Notes: generated by a model from the letters alone, not told the origin. Positions 11,548-19,566 are shown, counted from the first letter of the stretch. The stretch is 47,287 bases of DNA from Clostridia bacterium (GCA_017550745.1 JAFZOG010000015.1:1-47287), one strand, 5' to 3'. Made by a program: numbers and translations.

Positions 11548-13149
11548 GTGACGACAAAACAGAAAACCCTGGTGGGCGGCGTGTCCATCCTGGGTGTGGC
11601 CGGCATCATCTGCAAGGTGGTGGGGGTGCTGTACCGCATCCCCCTGGCGCACCTCATCGGGCCGGAGGGCATGGGGGTGTACCACAAGGTGTACCCCGCC
11701 TATAACCTGCTGCTCACCATCTCCTCCGCCGGGCTGCCGGTGGCCATCTCCCGCATGGTGGCGCATTATCTGACCAGGGAGGACCCCCGCAATGCCCGCC
11801 GGATATTCTCCATGGCCATGCGGATGCTGCTGGTGCTGGGCCTGCTGACCACGCTGCTGATGCTGGTGTTTTCCGGCAGGCTGGCAGCCTGGCAGGGCAC
11901 CCAGGATACAAAGGCGGGCTATATGGCCATTGCCCCCAGCCTGTTTTTCGTGTGCGTGATGAGCGCGTTTCGGGGCTTTTTGCAGGGGCAGAGGAACATG
12001 GTGCCTACGGCGGTGAGCCAGCTGATCGAGCAGATCGGGCGTGTGTTCATCGCCCTGCCGCTGGCGTATTTCGGGATGCAGCGGGGCGGCGTGGCCCTGG
12101 GCGCGGCGGGGGCCCTGGCGGGCAGCACCACTGCTGAGGGCGCGGCGCTGCTGTTTATGCTCCTGCGCCACCGCAAGGCCGACCAGGCGCTGGATTTCGT
12201 GAACCAGCGGGAGGAAGAGGATCCGCTGCCGGGCGGCGTGATTGCCAGGCGGCTGGTGTATATTTCCATTCCCATTACCTTAGGCGCGTGCATCGTGCCC
12301 CTGGCTGGGTTCATCGACAGCATCATGCTCACCCAGCTGATGGAGCAGGCGGGCATGGCGGCGGAGGAAGCGCTGGTGCGCTACGGCTCCTATGCCGGGC
12401 CGGTGCTGACCCTGATCAACGTGCCCACCGCCCTGGCCATGGCCATGAGCACCAACCTGGTACCGGACATCGCGGCGGGGCTGGCGCGGGGTGAAAAGGA
12501 ATATGTGGCGAGGGAAGCGGGCGTGGGCCTGCGCATGGCGGCGGTGATCGGCTTTCCCTGCTCCGTGGGCATGAGCCTGCTGGCCCAGCCCATCCTGTAC
12601 CTGTGCTATCGGGGCAGCTATACCGCCGCCCAGCTGGACGTGGCGGCGGAACTTCTGCGCATTTCCAGCCTGACCATCGTGCTCTTTACCATGGTGCAGG
12701 CCACCAGCGGCATTTTGCAGGGCGCCGGCAAACAGCGTATCCCTATGTATACGCTGGTTTTAGGCGTGGCGATGAAAATTGCCTTGAATTACACCCTGGT
12801 GCGCATCCCCGGCGTGGACATCCATGGCGCGCCCTGGGCTTCGCTCCTGTGCTACACGGCCAGCATGATCCCTAATTTATACTTTGTCAGCAAATATACC
12901 GGCTACCGGTTCAACGTCCTGGACGTGGTGGCCAAGCCCTTGGGCTGCGCGGCTGCGATGGGCTGCGCCGTGTACGCTGTGTGGACGCTGGGCTTTGGCT
13001 ATCCGGGCCATTTGAACGGGCTGAAGCTGACCGCCGGCATCCTGCTGTGCCTGTTCGTCGGCGTGGCGGTATACGGCTTCCTGGCGCTGAAAACCAAAGC
13101 CGTCGATAAAAACGACCTGCCCGCCAAAGTCAGGAGGTTCATCAAATGA
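11548..13149 (+). CDS. SpoVB/YabM-like polysaccharide or lipid flippase (MOP superfamily)
   Basis: Integral membrane protein of 533 residues with about 14 predicted membrane helices. The N-terminal LVGGVSILGVAGIICKVVGV and the PLAHLIGPEGMGVYHKVYPAYN loop are typical of the SpoVB/YabM branch of the MurJ-like MOP superfamily, which flip lipid-linked precursors for peptidoglycan or spore cortex. The next gene, mazG, begins within its stop codon (ATGA), matching the yabM-yabN order of B. subtilis. Yet yabP and yabQ, usual further down in spore formers, are absent after rqcP. The start is GTG with AAAGGAG 7 bases upstream. It could act in vegetative wall synthesis rather than in sporulation. Confidence 0.85.
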   Translation: MTTKQKTLVGGVSILGVAGIICKVVGVLYRIPLAHLIGPEGMGVYHKVYPAYNLLLTISSAGLPVAISRMVAHYLTREDPRNARRIFSMAMRMLLVLGLLTTLLMLVFSGRLAAWQGTQDTKAGYMAIAPSLFFVCVMSAFRGFLQGQRNMVPTAVSQLIEQIGRVFIALPLAYFGMQRGGVALGAAGALAGSTTAEGAALLFMLLRHRKADQALDFVNQREEEDPLPGGVIARRLVYISIPITLGACIVPLAGFIDSIMLTQLMEQAGMAAEEALVRYGSYAGPVLTLINVPTALAMAMSTNLVPDIAAGLARGEKEYVAREAGVGLRMAAVIGFPCSVGMSLLAQPILYLCYRGSYTAAQLDVAAELLRISSLTIVLFTMVQATSGILQGAGKQRIPMYTLVLGVAMKIALNYTLVRIPGVDIHGAPWASLLCYTASMIPNLYFVSKYTGYRFNVLDVVAKPLGCAAAMGCAVYAVWTLGFGYPGHLNGLKLTAGILLCLFVGVAVYGFLALKTKAVDKNDLPAKVRRFIK

Positions 13150-14585
13150 GGAAAAGCGCCATTACCGTGGTTTCTTTGGGCCCGGGCCCTCGGGAATACC
13201 TGACGCTGGGTGCGGTGGAAACGCTGAAAAAAGCGGAGACGGTGGTTTTGAGGACTGCCCTGCGGTGCGACGCGGCGGATTACCTGCGGGAAATCGGGAT
13301 CGCTTTTGATACGCTGGACGGCCTGCATGAAGCATGCGAGGATTTTGACGAGCTGATTGAAAAGGCCGCGGAAGTGCTGCTCGAAAAGGCGTCCCGCGGG
13401 CCGGTCTGCTACGCGGTATTTGACGCCGCCGCCGATGAGACCGTGGCTGCCCTGCGGGAAAAAGCGCCGGAAACCGTCGTGCTGCCCGGCGTGCCTTTGT
13501 CCGCGCCTTTCCTGGCCGCCCGGCCCGTTCGGGGAACCGTGGAGATCCAGACGGCCAGCAGCCTGGGCGTCACGGCCATCCAGAACCCGCTGCTGATCCT
13601 GGAATGCGATTCCAGGATGCTGATGGGGGAATGCAAGCTGCAATTGCTGGATTGGTATGATCCGGACCAGCCCGCGCTGTTCTTCCCGCCCAGCGACAGC
13701 CCGGATCGGACATACGTCCGGATGCCCCTTTCGGACATTGACCGCCAGCCCCGATATGACCACACCTGCGCCGTGCTGCTGCCGCCTGTGCCGCTGACGG
13801 AGCGAAAGCGCTTTGATTTTTACGATCTTGTGCGGGTGATGGAGATTCTTCGGAGCGAGGACGGCTGCCCCTGGGATAAGGAACAGACCCACGAGACGCT
13901 GAAAATGTATCTGGTGGAGGAAGCCTATGAAACCGCCGCCGCCATCTCGGAGGAGGACTGGGACCACACGGCGGACGAATTGGGCGACGTGCTCCTGCAG
14001 GTGGTGTTCCAGGCCAATATAGGCAGGCAGTACGGCACCTTCCAGCTCTCTGACATCACCTCCCACATCTGCCGCAAGATGATCGACCGGCACCGCCATG
14101 TTTTCGGCTCCGAACACTGCGAGACCGCGGAGGAGGTGCTGGTCGACTGGGAGAAGATCAAAAAGGAAGAGCGTGGCTACAGGACCCAGACCGACGTGCT
14201 GAGAGGCGTGCCCGTGGGCCTGCCGCCGCTGATGCGCGCGGCCAAGGTGCAAAAGAAAGCGCGGGACGTGGGCTTTGACTGGATAAGCCCCGGCGGCGCT
14301 ATGGAAAAAGTCGTGGAAGAAGCGCGGGAAGTCCAGGCGGAATTGGAGGGAGACAAACAAAAACTGGAAACAGAGCTGGGAGACCTGCTCTTTTCCTGCG
14401 TAAATCTTTCCCGCCATTTGGGTATTGACGCGGAAAATGCCCTCCAAAAAGCCACCGAGAAGTTCATTTCCCGATTTTCTTCCATGGAAAATGCGATTTT
14501 CCGCGATGGAAAACGCTTTCAGGACTTGACATTATCAGAAATGGATGTATACTGGGAACGTAGCAAAAAACGCCCGGAACAGTGA
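13146..14585 (+). CDS. mazG: MazG-family nucleoside triphosphate pyrophosphohydrolase (YabN type)
   Basis: Bifunctional YabN-like protein of 479 residues. Residues about 1-220 resemble a tetrapyrrole-methylase-like domain (ITVVSLGPGPREYLTLGAV), whose activity is usually unknown. Residues about 230-475 hold two MazG all-alpha NTPase modules. The first has CPWDKEQTHETL, EEAYE and ELGDVLLQVVF, which provide the acidic Mg-binding ExxE and ExxD sets. The second repeats EEAREV and ELGDLLFSCVN. MazG removes non-canonical or excess NTPs to NMP and pyrophosphate. The ATGA overlap with the flippase gene implies translational coupling. A promoter for the downstream hup lies within its last 60 bases. Confidence 0.9.
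   Translation: MRKSAITVVSLGPGPREYLTLGAVETLKKAETVVLRTALRCDAADYLREIGIAFDTLDGLHEACEDFDELIEKAAEVLLEKASRGPVCYAVFDAAADETVAALREKAPETVVLPGVPLSAPFLAARPVRGTVEIQTASSLGVTAIQNPLLILECDSRMLMGECKLQLLDWYDPDQPALFFPPSDSPDRTYVRMPLSDIDRQPRYDHTCAVLLPPVPLTERKRFDFYDLVRVMEILRSEDGCPWDKEQTHETLKMYLVEEAYETAAAISEEDWDHTADELGDVLLQVVFQANIGRQYGTFQLSDITSHICRKMIDRHRHVFGSEHCETAEEVLVDWEKIKKEERGYRTQTDVLRGVPVGLPPLMRAAKVQKKARDVGFDWISPGGAMEKVVEEAREVQAELEGDKQKLETELGDLLFSCVNLSRHLGIDAENALQKATEKFISRFSSMENAIFRDGKRFQDLTLSEMDVYWERSKKRPEQ
14526..14553 (+). promoter_or_regulatory. Internal promoter for hup at the 3' end of mazG
   Basis: TTGACA (14526-14531) and TATACT (14548-14553) lie 16 bases apart inside the mazG coding sequence. Transcription would start near 14560 and give HU, an abundant protein, its own strong promoter. 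Confidence 0.65.
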
Positions 14586-14631
14586 ATGGGAAGGGCGCTG
14601 CACACATTTTAGTTGAGTGGAGGTTTTACCC

Positions 14632-14904
14632 ATGAACAAATCTGAATTGGTTGCCGCTCTGGCTCAGAAGGCTGAACTGTCCAAGAAGGATGCCGAAAAG
14701 GCCCTGTCCGCTTTTGTGGACGTGATCACTGAAACCCTTAAGGCTGGCGACAAAGTGCAGCTGGTTGGCTTTGGCACCTTTGAAGCCAAGGAACGCCCTG
14801 CCCGCAGCGCCCGCAACCCCCGCACCGGCGAAGCGATTGAAATCGCCGCCAGCAAGACCGCTGCTTTCAAGGTCGGCAAAGCCCTGAAGGACAGCCTCAA
14901 CTGA
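14632..14904 (+). CDS. hup: HU-family DNA-binding protein
   Basis: Histone-like protein of 90 residues that bends DNA as a dimer and shapes the nucleoid. MNKSELVAALAQKAELSKKD begins the helical body. The characteristic VGFGTFEAKERPARSARNPRTGE covers the start of the DNA-gripping beta-ribbon arm (about 45-70, with the conserved RNPxTGE), and FKVGKALKD ends the protein. The start follows GAGTGGAGG; a slightly longer frame begins in the leader. HU sits in the same yabN-hup-yabO arrangement as in many Bacillota, with its own promoter and a UUCG terminator downstream. Confidence 0.96.
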   Translation: MNKSELVAALAQKAELSKKDAEKALSAFVDVITETLKAGDKVQLVGFGTFEAKERPARSARNPRTGEAIEIAASKTAAFKVGKALKDSLN

Positions 14905-14920
14905 TTCGGTTTTTATATCA

Positions 14921-14947
14921 GCCGTGCCTTCGGGCACGGCTTTCGTT
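14921..14947 (+). terminator. UUCG-tetraloop terminator after hup
   Basis: An 8-base perfect stem GCCGTGCC (14921-14928) and GGCACGGC (14933-14940) closed by a TTCG tetraloop and followed by TTTCGTT. It probably lowers, rather than abolishes, read-through into rqcP. Confidence 0.8.
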
Positions 14948-14971
14948 GCTTATAAAGGAGTTCAATCGACC

Positions 14972-15244
14972 ATGCGTTTAGACAAATACCTGAAAGTATC
15001 CCGTATCATCAAACGCCGCACGGTAGCGAAGGAAGCCTGCGACGGCGGCCGGGTGACCATCAACGGCAAAGTGAGCAAGGCCGGGGCGGAAGTGAAGGAA
15101 GGGGATGTCATGGAGATCCGCTTCGGCAACCGGGTGGGCCGCTATGAGATCACCGACGTGCGCGAGGTGGTGCGCAAGGAAAACGCCGCTGAAATGTACC
15201 GCGTGCTGGAGGAAAGCCCGGAAATCGCCGCGGAGAGGGGATAA
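14972..15244 (+). CDS. rqcP: RqcP (YabO), S4-domain ribosome quality-control factor
   Basis: A 90-residue protein with one S4 RNA-binding domain: MRLDKYLKVSRIIKRRTVAKEA, then the GRVTINGKVSKAGAEVKEGD turn. In B. subtilis RqcP works with RqcH on stalled 50S subunits to add C-terminal alanine tails to arrested nascent chains. Alternatives in the family (Hsp15, ribosomal S4-like) are less likely given the short length and the YabM-MazG-HU context. The start at 14972 follows AAAGGAG with an 11-base gap; the longer frame would start in the upstream terminator. Confidence 0.9.
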   Translation: MRLDKYLKVSRIIKRRTVAKEACDGGRVTINGKVSKAGAEVKEGDVMEIRFGNRVGRYEITDVREVVRKENAAEMYRVLEESPEIAAERG

Positions 15245-15245
15245 C

Positions 15246-15275
15246 AAAAGGCTGTCGAAAAGAATTTCGACAGCC
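15246..15275 (-). terminator. Terminator of thiT (possibly bidirectional)
   Basis: Perfect 11-base stem GGCTGTCGAAA (15250-15260) and TTTCGACAGCC (15265-15275) with loop AGAA. On the minus strand it is followed by TTTTGTTAT, a good T-tract for thiT. On the plus strand the T-tract is missing, so rqcP termination is weaker. Confidence 0.75.
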
Positions 15276-15291
15276 TGTAAAAGGATCTGCG

Positions 15292-16041
15292 TTATTTGGC
15301 GTTCATGATCTTGAGCAGCGGCCTCGCGGTCAGGAAAGCCAGCAACAGGCAGATGGCGGTGTCGGGCAGCAGATACGCGCCGTTGTACACGATGGAATAC
15401 AGCAGCGGAGAATTGAAGTGCATTGCGCCGATGACCAAATCCTCCACGGCCGTGTCGGCCACCCACATCATCCCGGCCAATGTGGCGCACACCGCGCGGC
15501 CCAGCGCCGCCACGGGAATCGCCAGATACAGCCAGCCCTCCTTTTTTTTGTGGGCGATGCCGGCCAGGCCGATGGCCGCGAAAGCCAGCAGATAGTCCAG
15601 GATGAACTGCCACACGTTCAGCCACCAGCCGCCCTGCATGTATTGCAGTACGCCGTACACCAGCCCGGCCATCATGCCGGGGACGACGCCGAAGCTGACG
15701 GAGAAGAGCATCAGGGGCAGCATGCTGCCGGGAGTGACGGAGCCGCCGGTGGGCATTCTGAACAGCCGGATGCAGGACAGCACGAAGGACAGCGAGATGG
15801 CAAGGGAACCGAAAGCGATCATCTTGGCATTCCATTTCTTTGATGATCGGGTCACGGTCAGCAGGATGATGCCCAGGATGATCAGCGTCCCCAAAGCGAC
15901 CCAGTTGCCCACGGGGGTTTCACCGAATTTGGATACCAGTTCTTCCGTCCAGGCGGGGCCGGCTTTCGCGGCAGCCTCCGCCGCTTCTTCAGCAGTTTGT
16001 GCCGCTTCTTCCGCGAACGCGGCGCTCAGGAATGGAAACAT
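15292..16041 (-). CDS. thiT: ThiT, thiamine-specific S component of an ECF transporter
   Basis: Membrane protein of 249 residues that binds thiamine and works with a shared ECF energising module (EcfA, EcfA', EcfT, not in this window). Conserved ThiT features are PTGGSVTPGSMLPLMLFS, the long VPGMMAGLVYGVLQYMQGG segment and FILDYLLAFAAIGLAG, in about six membrane helices. The N-terminus is unusual: a hydrophobic signal-like piece and a Glu/Ala-rich stretch (about residues 10-30) precede helix 1. The start at 16041 follows AGAAGGAGG. The longer frame (to 16089) would start inside the riboswitch terminator and is rejected. Regulation by TPP is visible upstream. Confidence 0.88.
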   Translation of the reverse strand: MFPFLSAAFAEEAAQTAEEAAEAAAKAGPAWTEELVSKFGETPVGNWVALGTLIILGIILLTVTRSSKKWNAKMIAFGSLAISLSFVLSCIRLFRMPTGGSVTPGSMLPLMLFSVSFGVVPGMMAGLVYGVLQYMQGGWWLNVWQFILDYLLAFAAIGLAGIAHKKKEGWLYLAIPVAALGRAVCATLAGMMWVADTAVEDLVIGAMHFNSPLLYSIVYNGAYLLPDTAICLLLAFLTARPLLKIMNAK

Positions 16042-16077
16042 AAGGATCAGCCTCCTTCTGTATGTTGCATCCCAAAG

Positions 16078-16104
16078 AAAAACCCACATGCTTTCGCACG
16101 TGGG
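16078..16104 (-). terminator. Expression-platform terminator of the TPP riboswitch
   Basis: On the minus strand CCCACGTGC-GAAA-GCATGTGGG (16104-16083) is followed by TTTTT (16082-16078). It lies between the TPP aptamer and thiT and is expected to form when TPP is bound, stopping transcription before thiT. Confidence 0.85.
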
Positions 16105-16141
16105 AAGGGGGTCACTGCAAGGCTTTCGCCCTGCGAGCCGC

Positions 16142-16216
16142 TTCCCTACGGTAGGATGACCTACACAGGTTCAAAGGGTTCTCTCTCAGCCGCCCGTCAG
16201 CGGCGCCCCCAGCGGA
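16142..16216 (-). promoter_or_regulatory. TPP (THI-box) riboswitch
   Basis: On the minus strand the aptamer runs CTGGGGGCGCC at 16212-16202, then GGCTGAGAGAG with the signature CUGAGA, then ACCCTTTGAACCTG, and closes ACCGTAGGGA at about 16152-16143. These are the invariant elements that recognise the pyrimidine and pyrophosphate of thiamine pyrophosphate. It is followed by a terminator and thiT, giving transcriptional shut-off when TPP is plentiful. Confidence 0.93.
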
Positions 16217-16228
16217 TGTACGGTATAT

Positions 16229-16256
16229 ATTATACCACTTTCAATCTGTCTGTCAA
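16229..16256 (-). promoter_or_regulatory. Promoter of the thiT leader
   Basis: On the minus strand TTGACA (16256-16251) and TATAAT (16234-16229) match consensus exactly at 16-base spacing. The start near 16222 places the aptamer at the very 5' end of the transcript. The -35 box overlaps the AAGGAG ribosome site of the divergent yfbR gene. Confidence 0.8.
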
Positions 16257-16268
16257 GGAGATACTTCG

Positions 16269-16853
16269 ATGGAGCATCATTTTTTCGCCTATATCAGCCG
16301 CATGAAGTTCATCCGGCGCTGGGGCCTGATGCGCAATACCATGCCGGAGAACGACATGGAACACGCCCTCCAGGCCGCCATGATCGCCCACGCCATCGCC
16401 GTGATGGGCAACGTGCGCTACAGCCGGGGCTACAACGCCGAACACGTCATGGCGCTGGCCATGTACCACGACGCCAGCGAGGTCATCACGGGGGACCTGC
16501 CCACGCCCATCAAGCACCATAACCCCGCCATCAAATCGGAATACAACAAGCTGGAGGACATCGCCGCCCAGAAGCTGATTTCCATGCTGCCGCCCGACCT
16601 GCGGGAATACTACACGCCCCTCATCGCCCATGACGAAAGCACCGAAGAATGGAAGATCGTCAAGGCCGCGGACCGCATCTGCGCCTATATCAAGTGCCTG
16701 GAGGAGCGGAAGAGCGGCAACCAGGAGTTTGAGTCCGCCCGCAAAAGCGTGAAAAAATATCTGGACCAGATCGACCTGGACGAGGTGCAGGACTTCATGA
16801 TGGAATGCGTGCCGGGCTTCGCCATGACGCTGGACGAAATTTCAGAGGAATGA
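16269..16853 (+). CDS. yfbR: YfbR-like 5'-deoxynucleotidase (HD domain)
   Basis: A 194-residue HD-domain phosphohydrolase that dephosphorylates deoxynucleoside 5'-monophosphates. Metal and catalytic residues line up with E. coli YfbR: H32 (DMEHALQ), H67-D68 (MYHDASE), E71, D76 (TGDLPTP) and D135 (VKAADRI). It is soluble and cytoplasmic. The start is ATG with AAGGAG 8 bases upstream. The gap to the downstream alpha-glucuronidase is 11 bases, so they are likely co-transcribed with lgt, though the functions are unrelated. A nearby plus-strand promoter is not obvious. Confidence 0.9.
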   Translation: MEHHFFAYISRMKFIRRWGLMRNTMPENDMEHALQAAMIAHAIAVMGNVRYSRGYNAEHVMALAMYHDASEVITGDLPTPIKHHNPAIKSEYNKLEDIAAQKLISMLPPDLREYYTPLIAHDESTEEWKIVKAADRICAYIKCLEERKSGNQEFESARKSVKKYLDQIDLDEVQDFMMECVPGFAMTLDEISEE

Positions 16854-16864
16854 GGTGAAAGGAA

Positions 16865-18700
16865 ATGGCTGGATGGGAAGAGCGGCGCGCGTGGCTGCGC
16901 TGCATGGAAAAGGCCGCATGGGGGGATACGCCCCTGGAGGTGGCAAAAAATGAAACCGCCGCTTATTTTTCAAATGGAAAAACCGTGGAATTCCAACTGG
17001 AACAGGAAATGCAGGACAGCTTTGAAATCAGCGGCGGGGATCAGGGCTGGCGCGTCCGCGGCGGGGAAACCGGCGTGCTGTACGGCGCGTATGCCCTCAT
17101 CCGCGCCTGCGAAGCGGGGGAAACCGTCCCTGCCGGCGTGCAGGCGCCTTCTTACGCGCTTCGCATGATCAATTGCTGGGACAACATGGACGGCTCCGTG
17201 GAGCGCGGCTATGCCGGGCGTTCCATCTGGTTCGAGGGAAACCGGTTCGAGTACGAGCCCGCCCGCATCCGGCAGCTGGGCCGGCTGCTTGCCAGCGTGG
17301 GGATCAATGTCCTTTGCGTCAACAACGTAAACGTGCACCAGCCCGCCCAGCATCTGCTGGACGGTCTGCTGCCGGATACCGCCCGTTTTGCCGCGCTGCT
17401 GCGGCCTTTCGGCGTGCGGCTCATGCTGAGCATCGACTTTTCCCAGCCTATGCAGCAGGGCCTGTCCACCGCCGACCCGCTGGACGCGGGCGTGCAGGCC
17501 TGGTGGGCTGAAACCGCGAAGCGCGTCTGGACGGCCATTCCCGACCTGGCCGGGTTCCTGGTAAAAGCGGACAGCGAGCACCGTCCCGGCCCCAATACGT
17601 ATGGCCGCACCCATGCCGAAGGGGCCAACATGCTGGCCCGGGCCATCGCGCCATACGGCGGGCGGCTGGTGTGGCGGGCGTTTGTGTATAACTGTATGCA
17701 GGATTGGCGGGACAAAACCATTGACCGTCCCCGGGCGGCGTACGACCTGTACATGCCTCTGGACGGCGCCTTCGACGGGAACGTGATCTTGCAGGTGAAG
17801 CACGGCCCCTATGATTTCCAGGTGCGGGAGCCGCTGTCGCCCCTGCTGCTGGGCATGGAGAAAACGCCCCTGGCGGTGGAATTCCAATTGGCGCAGGAGT
17901 ACACCGGCCACCAGATCGACCTGTATTACATGGCCTCCCTGTGGCGCGAAACCTTCAGCCAGATGGGAAAAGGGAGCGTGACCGCCGTCGCCGCCGTCAG
18001 CAATCTGGGCCGGGACGATTGCTGGACGGGCCATCCCTTCGCCATGGCGAACCTGTTCGCTTACGGCCTGTTCGCCTGGGATCCGGACAGCGACCCGGAA
18101 AAAGCGCTTCGGCAGTGGGTGAAGCTGACCTACGCCCTGCCAGCCGGGCAGGAGGACAGCCTGACCGCCATGCTGATGGACAGCCGCGCTGTCTACGAGC
18201 GCTATACCGCCACGCTGGGCCTGTGCTGGATGGTGCAGCCCAACATCCACTATGGCCCCAGTCCCTACGGATACGAATTTCAAGCCTGGGGAACCTATAA
18301 CCGGGCGGACAGGAATGCCGTGGGCATTGACCGCACGAAAAACGGCACCGGCTACGCGGAGCAGTATCCCGAACCGCTGCGTTCGCTGTACGCCGACCCG
18401 CAAACCTGCCCGGATAACCTGCTGCTGTTCTTCCACCGCCTGCCCTACGATTTCGTGATGAAGGATGGGCGCACGCTGATCCAGCGGATCTATGACGACC
18501 ACTTCCAGGGCTGCCAGGAAGCGGAGGCCATGGGAGAAGCGCTTTCCGCCCTCAGCCTGCCTTCCCCTGACCGGGAGGAAGCCGCTGAGCGGATGCAGGC
18601 CCAGATCCGCAACGCCCGGGAATGGCGCGACGTGACGAACACCTTCTTCCACCGTTTCAGCGGCGCGGAGGACCGGCACGGGCGGACCATTTATGACTGA
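16865..18700 (+). CDS. aguA: Alpha-glucuronidase, glycoside hydrolase family 67
   Basis: Removes 4-O-methyl-glucuronic acid from the end of xylo-oligosaccharides released from glucuronoxylan. The (beta/alpha)8 domain shows LVKADSEHRPGPNTYGR and, after AAYDLYMPLDG, the block QVKHGPYDFQVREP. E238, D294 and E322 are the likely counterparts of the catalytic Glu, Asp and Glu of characterised GH67 enzymes. At 611 residues it is slightly short for the family (about 680-720), mainly in the N-terminal beta-sandwich. No signal peptide, so it acts on imported oligosaccharides. There is no xylanase or xylosidase next to it, which makes it an orphan. The ribosome site GAGGTGAAAGGAA precedes the ATG. Confidence 0.9.
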   Translation: MAGWEERRAWLRCMEKAAWGDTPLEVAKNETAAYFSNGKTVEFQLEQEMQDSFEISGGDQGWRVRGGETGVLYGAYALIRACEAGETVPAGVQAPSYALRMINCWDNMDGSVERGYAGRSIWFEGNRFEYEPARIRQLGRLLASVGINVLCVNNVNVHQPAQHLLDGLLPDTARFAALLRPFGVRLMLSIDFSQPMQQGLSTADPLDAGVQAWWAETAKRVWTAIPDLAGFLVKADSEHRPGPNTYGRTHAEGANMLARAIAPYGGRLVWRAFVYNCMQDWRDKTIDRPRAAYDLYMPLDGAFDGNVILQVKHGPYDFQVREPLSPLLLGMEKTPLAVEFQLAQEYTGHQIDLYYMASLWRETFSQMGKGSVTAVAAVSNLGRDDCWTGHPFAMANLFAYGLFAWDPDSDPEKALRQWVKLTYALPAGQEDSLTAMLMDSRAVYERYTATLGLCWMVQPNIHYGPSPYGYEFQAWGTYNRADRNAVGIDRTKNGTGYAEQYPEPLRSLYADPQTCPDNLLLFFHRLPYDFVMKDGRTLIQRIYDDHFQGCQEAEAMGEALSALSLPSPDREEAAERMQAQIRNAREWRDVTNTFFHRFSGAEDRHGRTIYD

Positions 18701-18718
18701 TATCAGCGGAGGAGCCTG

Positions 18719-19456
18719 ATGCACCAGCGTTTATTCGGCGTGATTTCCATATACGGGCTGCTGATCGCCGCCGCCATGGCGGTGAGCGTGTGGCTGTGCA
18801 CAAAGCGGGAAAAGGAGCTGGGCCTGCAAAAGGACCTGACATACGACCTGGCGCTGTGGGTGATCCCCGCGGGCGTGGCCGGCGCGCGGCTGTACTATGT
18901 GGCGTTCCGGTGGGAAATGTACCGGGCAAACCCGCTTTCCATCCTCTATGTATGGGAAGGCGGCCTGGCCATTTACGGCGGGGTGATCGGCGGCGCACTG
19001 GCGGTGCTGGCGTATTCCAGTATTAAAAAAGTCCCCTTCGGCAAGCTGGCGGACATGATCGCGCCGGGCCTGCTCCTGAGCCAGGCCATCGGCCGCTGGG
19101 GCAACTTTTTCAACGGCGAAGCCTACGGACGTTTGATCGTGAACCCGGCGCTGCAATGGTTCCCCATCGCGGTGTTCGTGGAGAACGAGTGGCATATGGC
19201 CACATTCTTTTATGAATCGGCCTGGGATCTGCTGGGTTTTTGGCTGCTGTGGCTGAACCGGAAAAAAACGAAAGCCCACGGGGACCTGTTTTTGCTCTAC
19301 CTGTGCTGGTACGGCCTGGGCCGCGCCGTGATCGAGGGTTTAAGGACAGACAGCCTGATGCTGGGCCCCGTCCGTGTCAGCCAGGCCCTGTCCGCCGCCC
19401 TGTGCGTCGGCGCGTGCATCATGCTGTGCCGCAGGCGCAGAAGCGAGAAAGCGTGA
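18719..19456 (+). CDS. lgt: Prolipoprotein diacylglyceryl transferase
   Basis: Transfers diacylglycerol from phosphatidylglycerol to the lipobox cysteine of prolipoproteins at the outer face of the membrane. The 245-residue protein has about seven membrane helices and the Lgt signature GRWGNFFNGEAYG (about 125-137; R126 and N129 are conserved). The upstream GGLAIYGGVIGG region has Tyr where Gram-negative enzymes carry His, as is usual in Bacillota. It is the third gene behind yfbR and aguA, 18 bases after aguA. Notably, the two solute-binding proteins in this window lack a lipobox. Confidence 0.94.
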   Translation: MHQRLFGVISIYGLLIAAAMAVSVWLCTKREKELGLQKDLTYDLALWVIPAGVAGARLYYVAFRWEMYRANPLSILYVWEGGLAIYGGVIGGALAVLAYSSIKKVPFGKLADMIAPGLLLSQAIGRWGNFFNGEAYGRLIVNPALQWFPIAVFVENEWHMATFFYESAWDLLGFWLLWLNRKKTKAHGDLFLLYLCWYGLGRAVIEGLRTDSLMLGPVRVSQALSAALCVGACIMLCRRRRSEKA

Positions 19457-19497
19457 GGGCCGCATGACTGCGCTTCCCATAACAAGTCAAAAACCAC

Positions 19498-19530
19498 AAA
19501 AAAGCGCATTTCAGTACAAAAAAAGCACAT
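19498..19530 (+). promoter_or_regulatory. Direct repeat upstream of the opp promoter, possible operator
   Basis: AAAAAAGCGCATTT and AAAAAAAGCACATTT recur with their GCxCATT cores 21 bases apart (19504 and 19525), two helical turns, just upstream of the -35 box at 19538. The spacing and position suit an activator or repressor pair, or an A-rich UP element. No known regulator motif is matched with confidence. Confidence 0.35.
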
Positions 19531-19537
19531 TTTTAGA

Positions 19538-19566
19538 TTGTAAACGGGCCATAAATGTGGTAAGAT
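19538..19566 (+). promoter_or_regulatory. Promoter of the opp-peptidase operon
   Basis: TTGTAA (19538-19543) and TAAGAT (19561-19566) are separated by 17 bases, with TG-G before the -10 (extended -10). A start near 19573 gives a roughly 55-base leader that includes a small hairpin (CCGTCC-GCAT-GGGCGG) before the GAGGAGGA ribosome site of the binding-protein gene. Confidence 0.6.
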
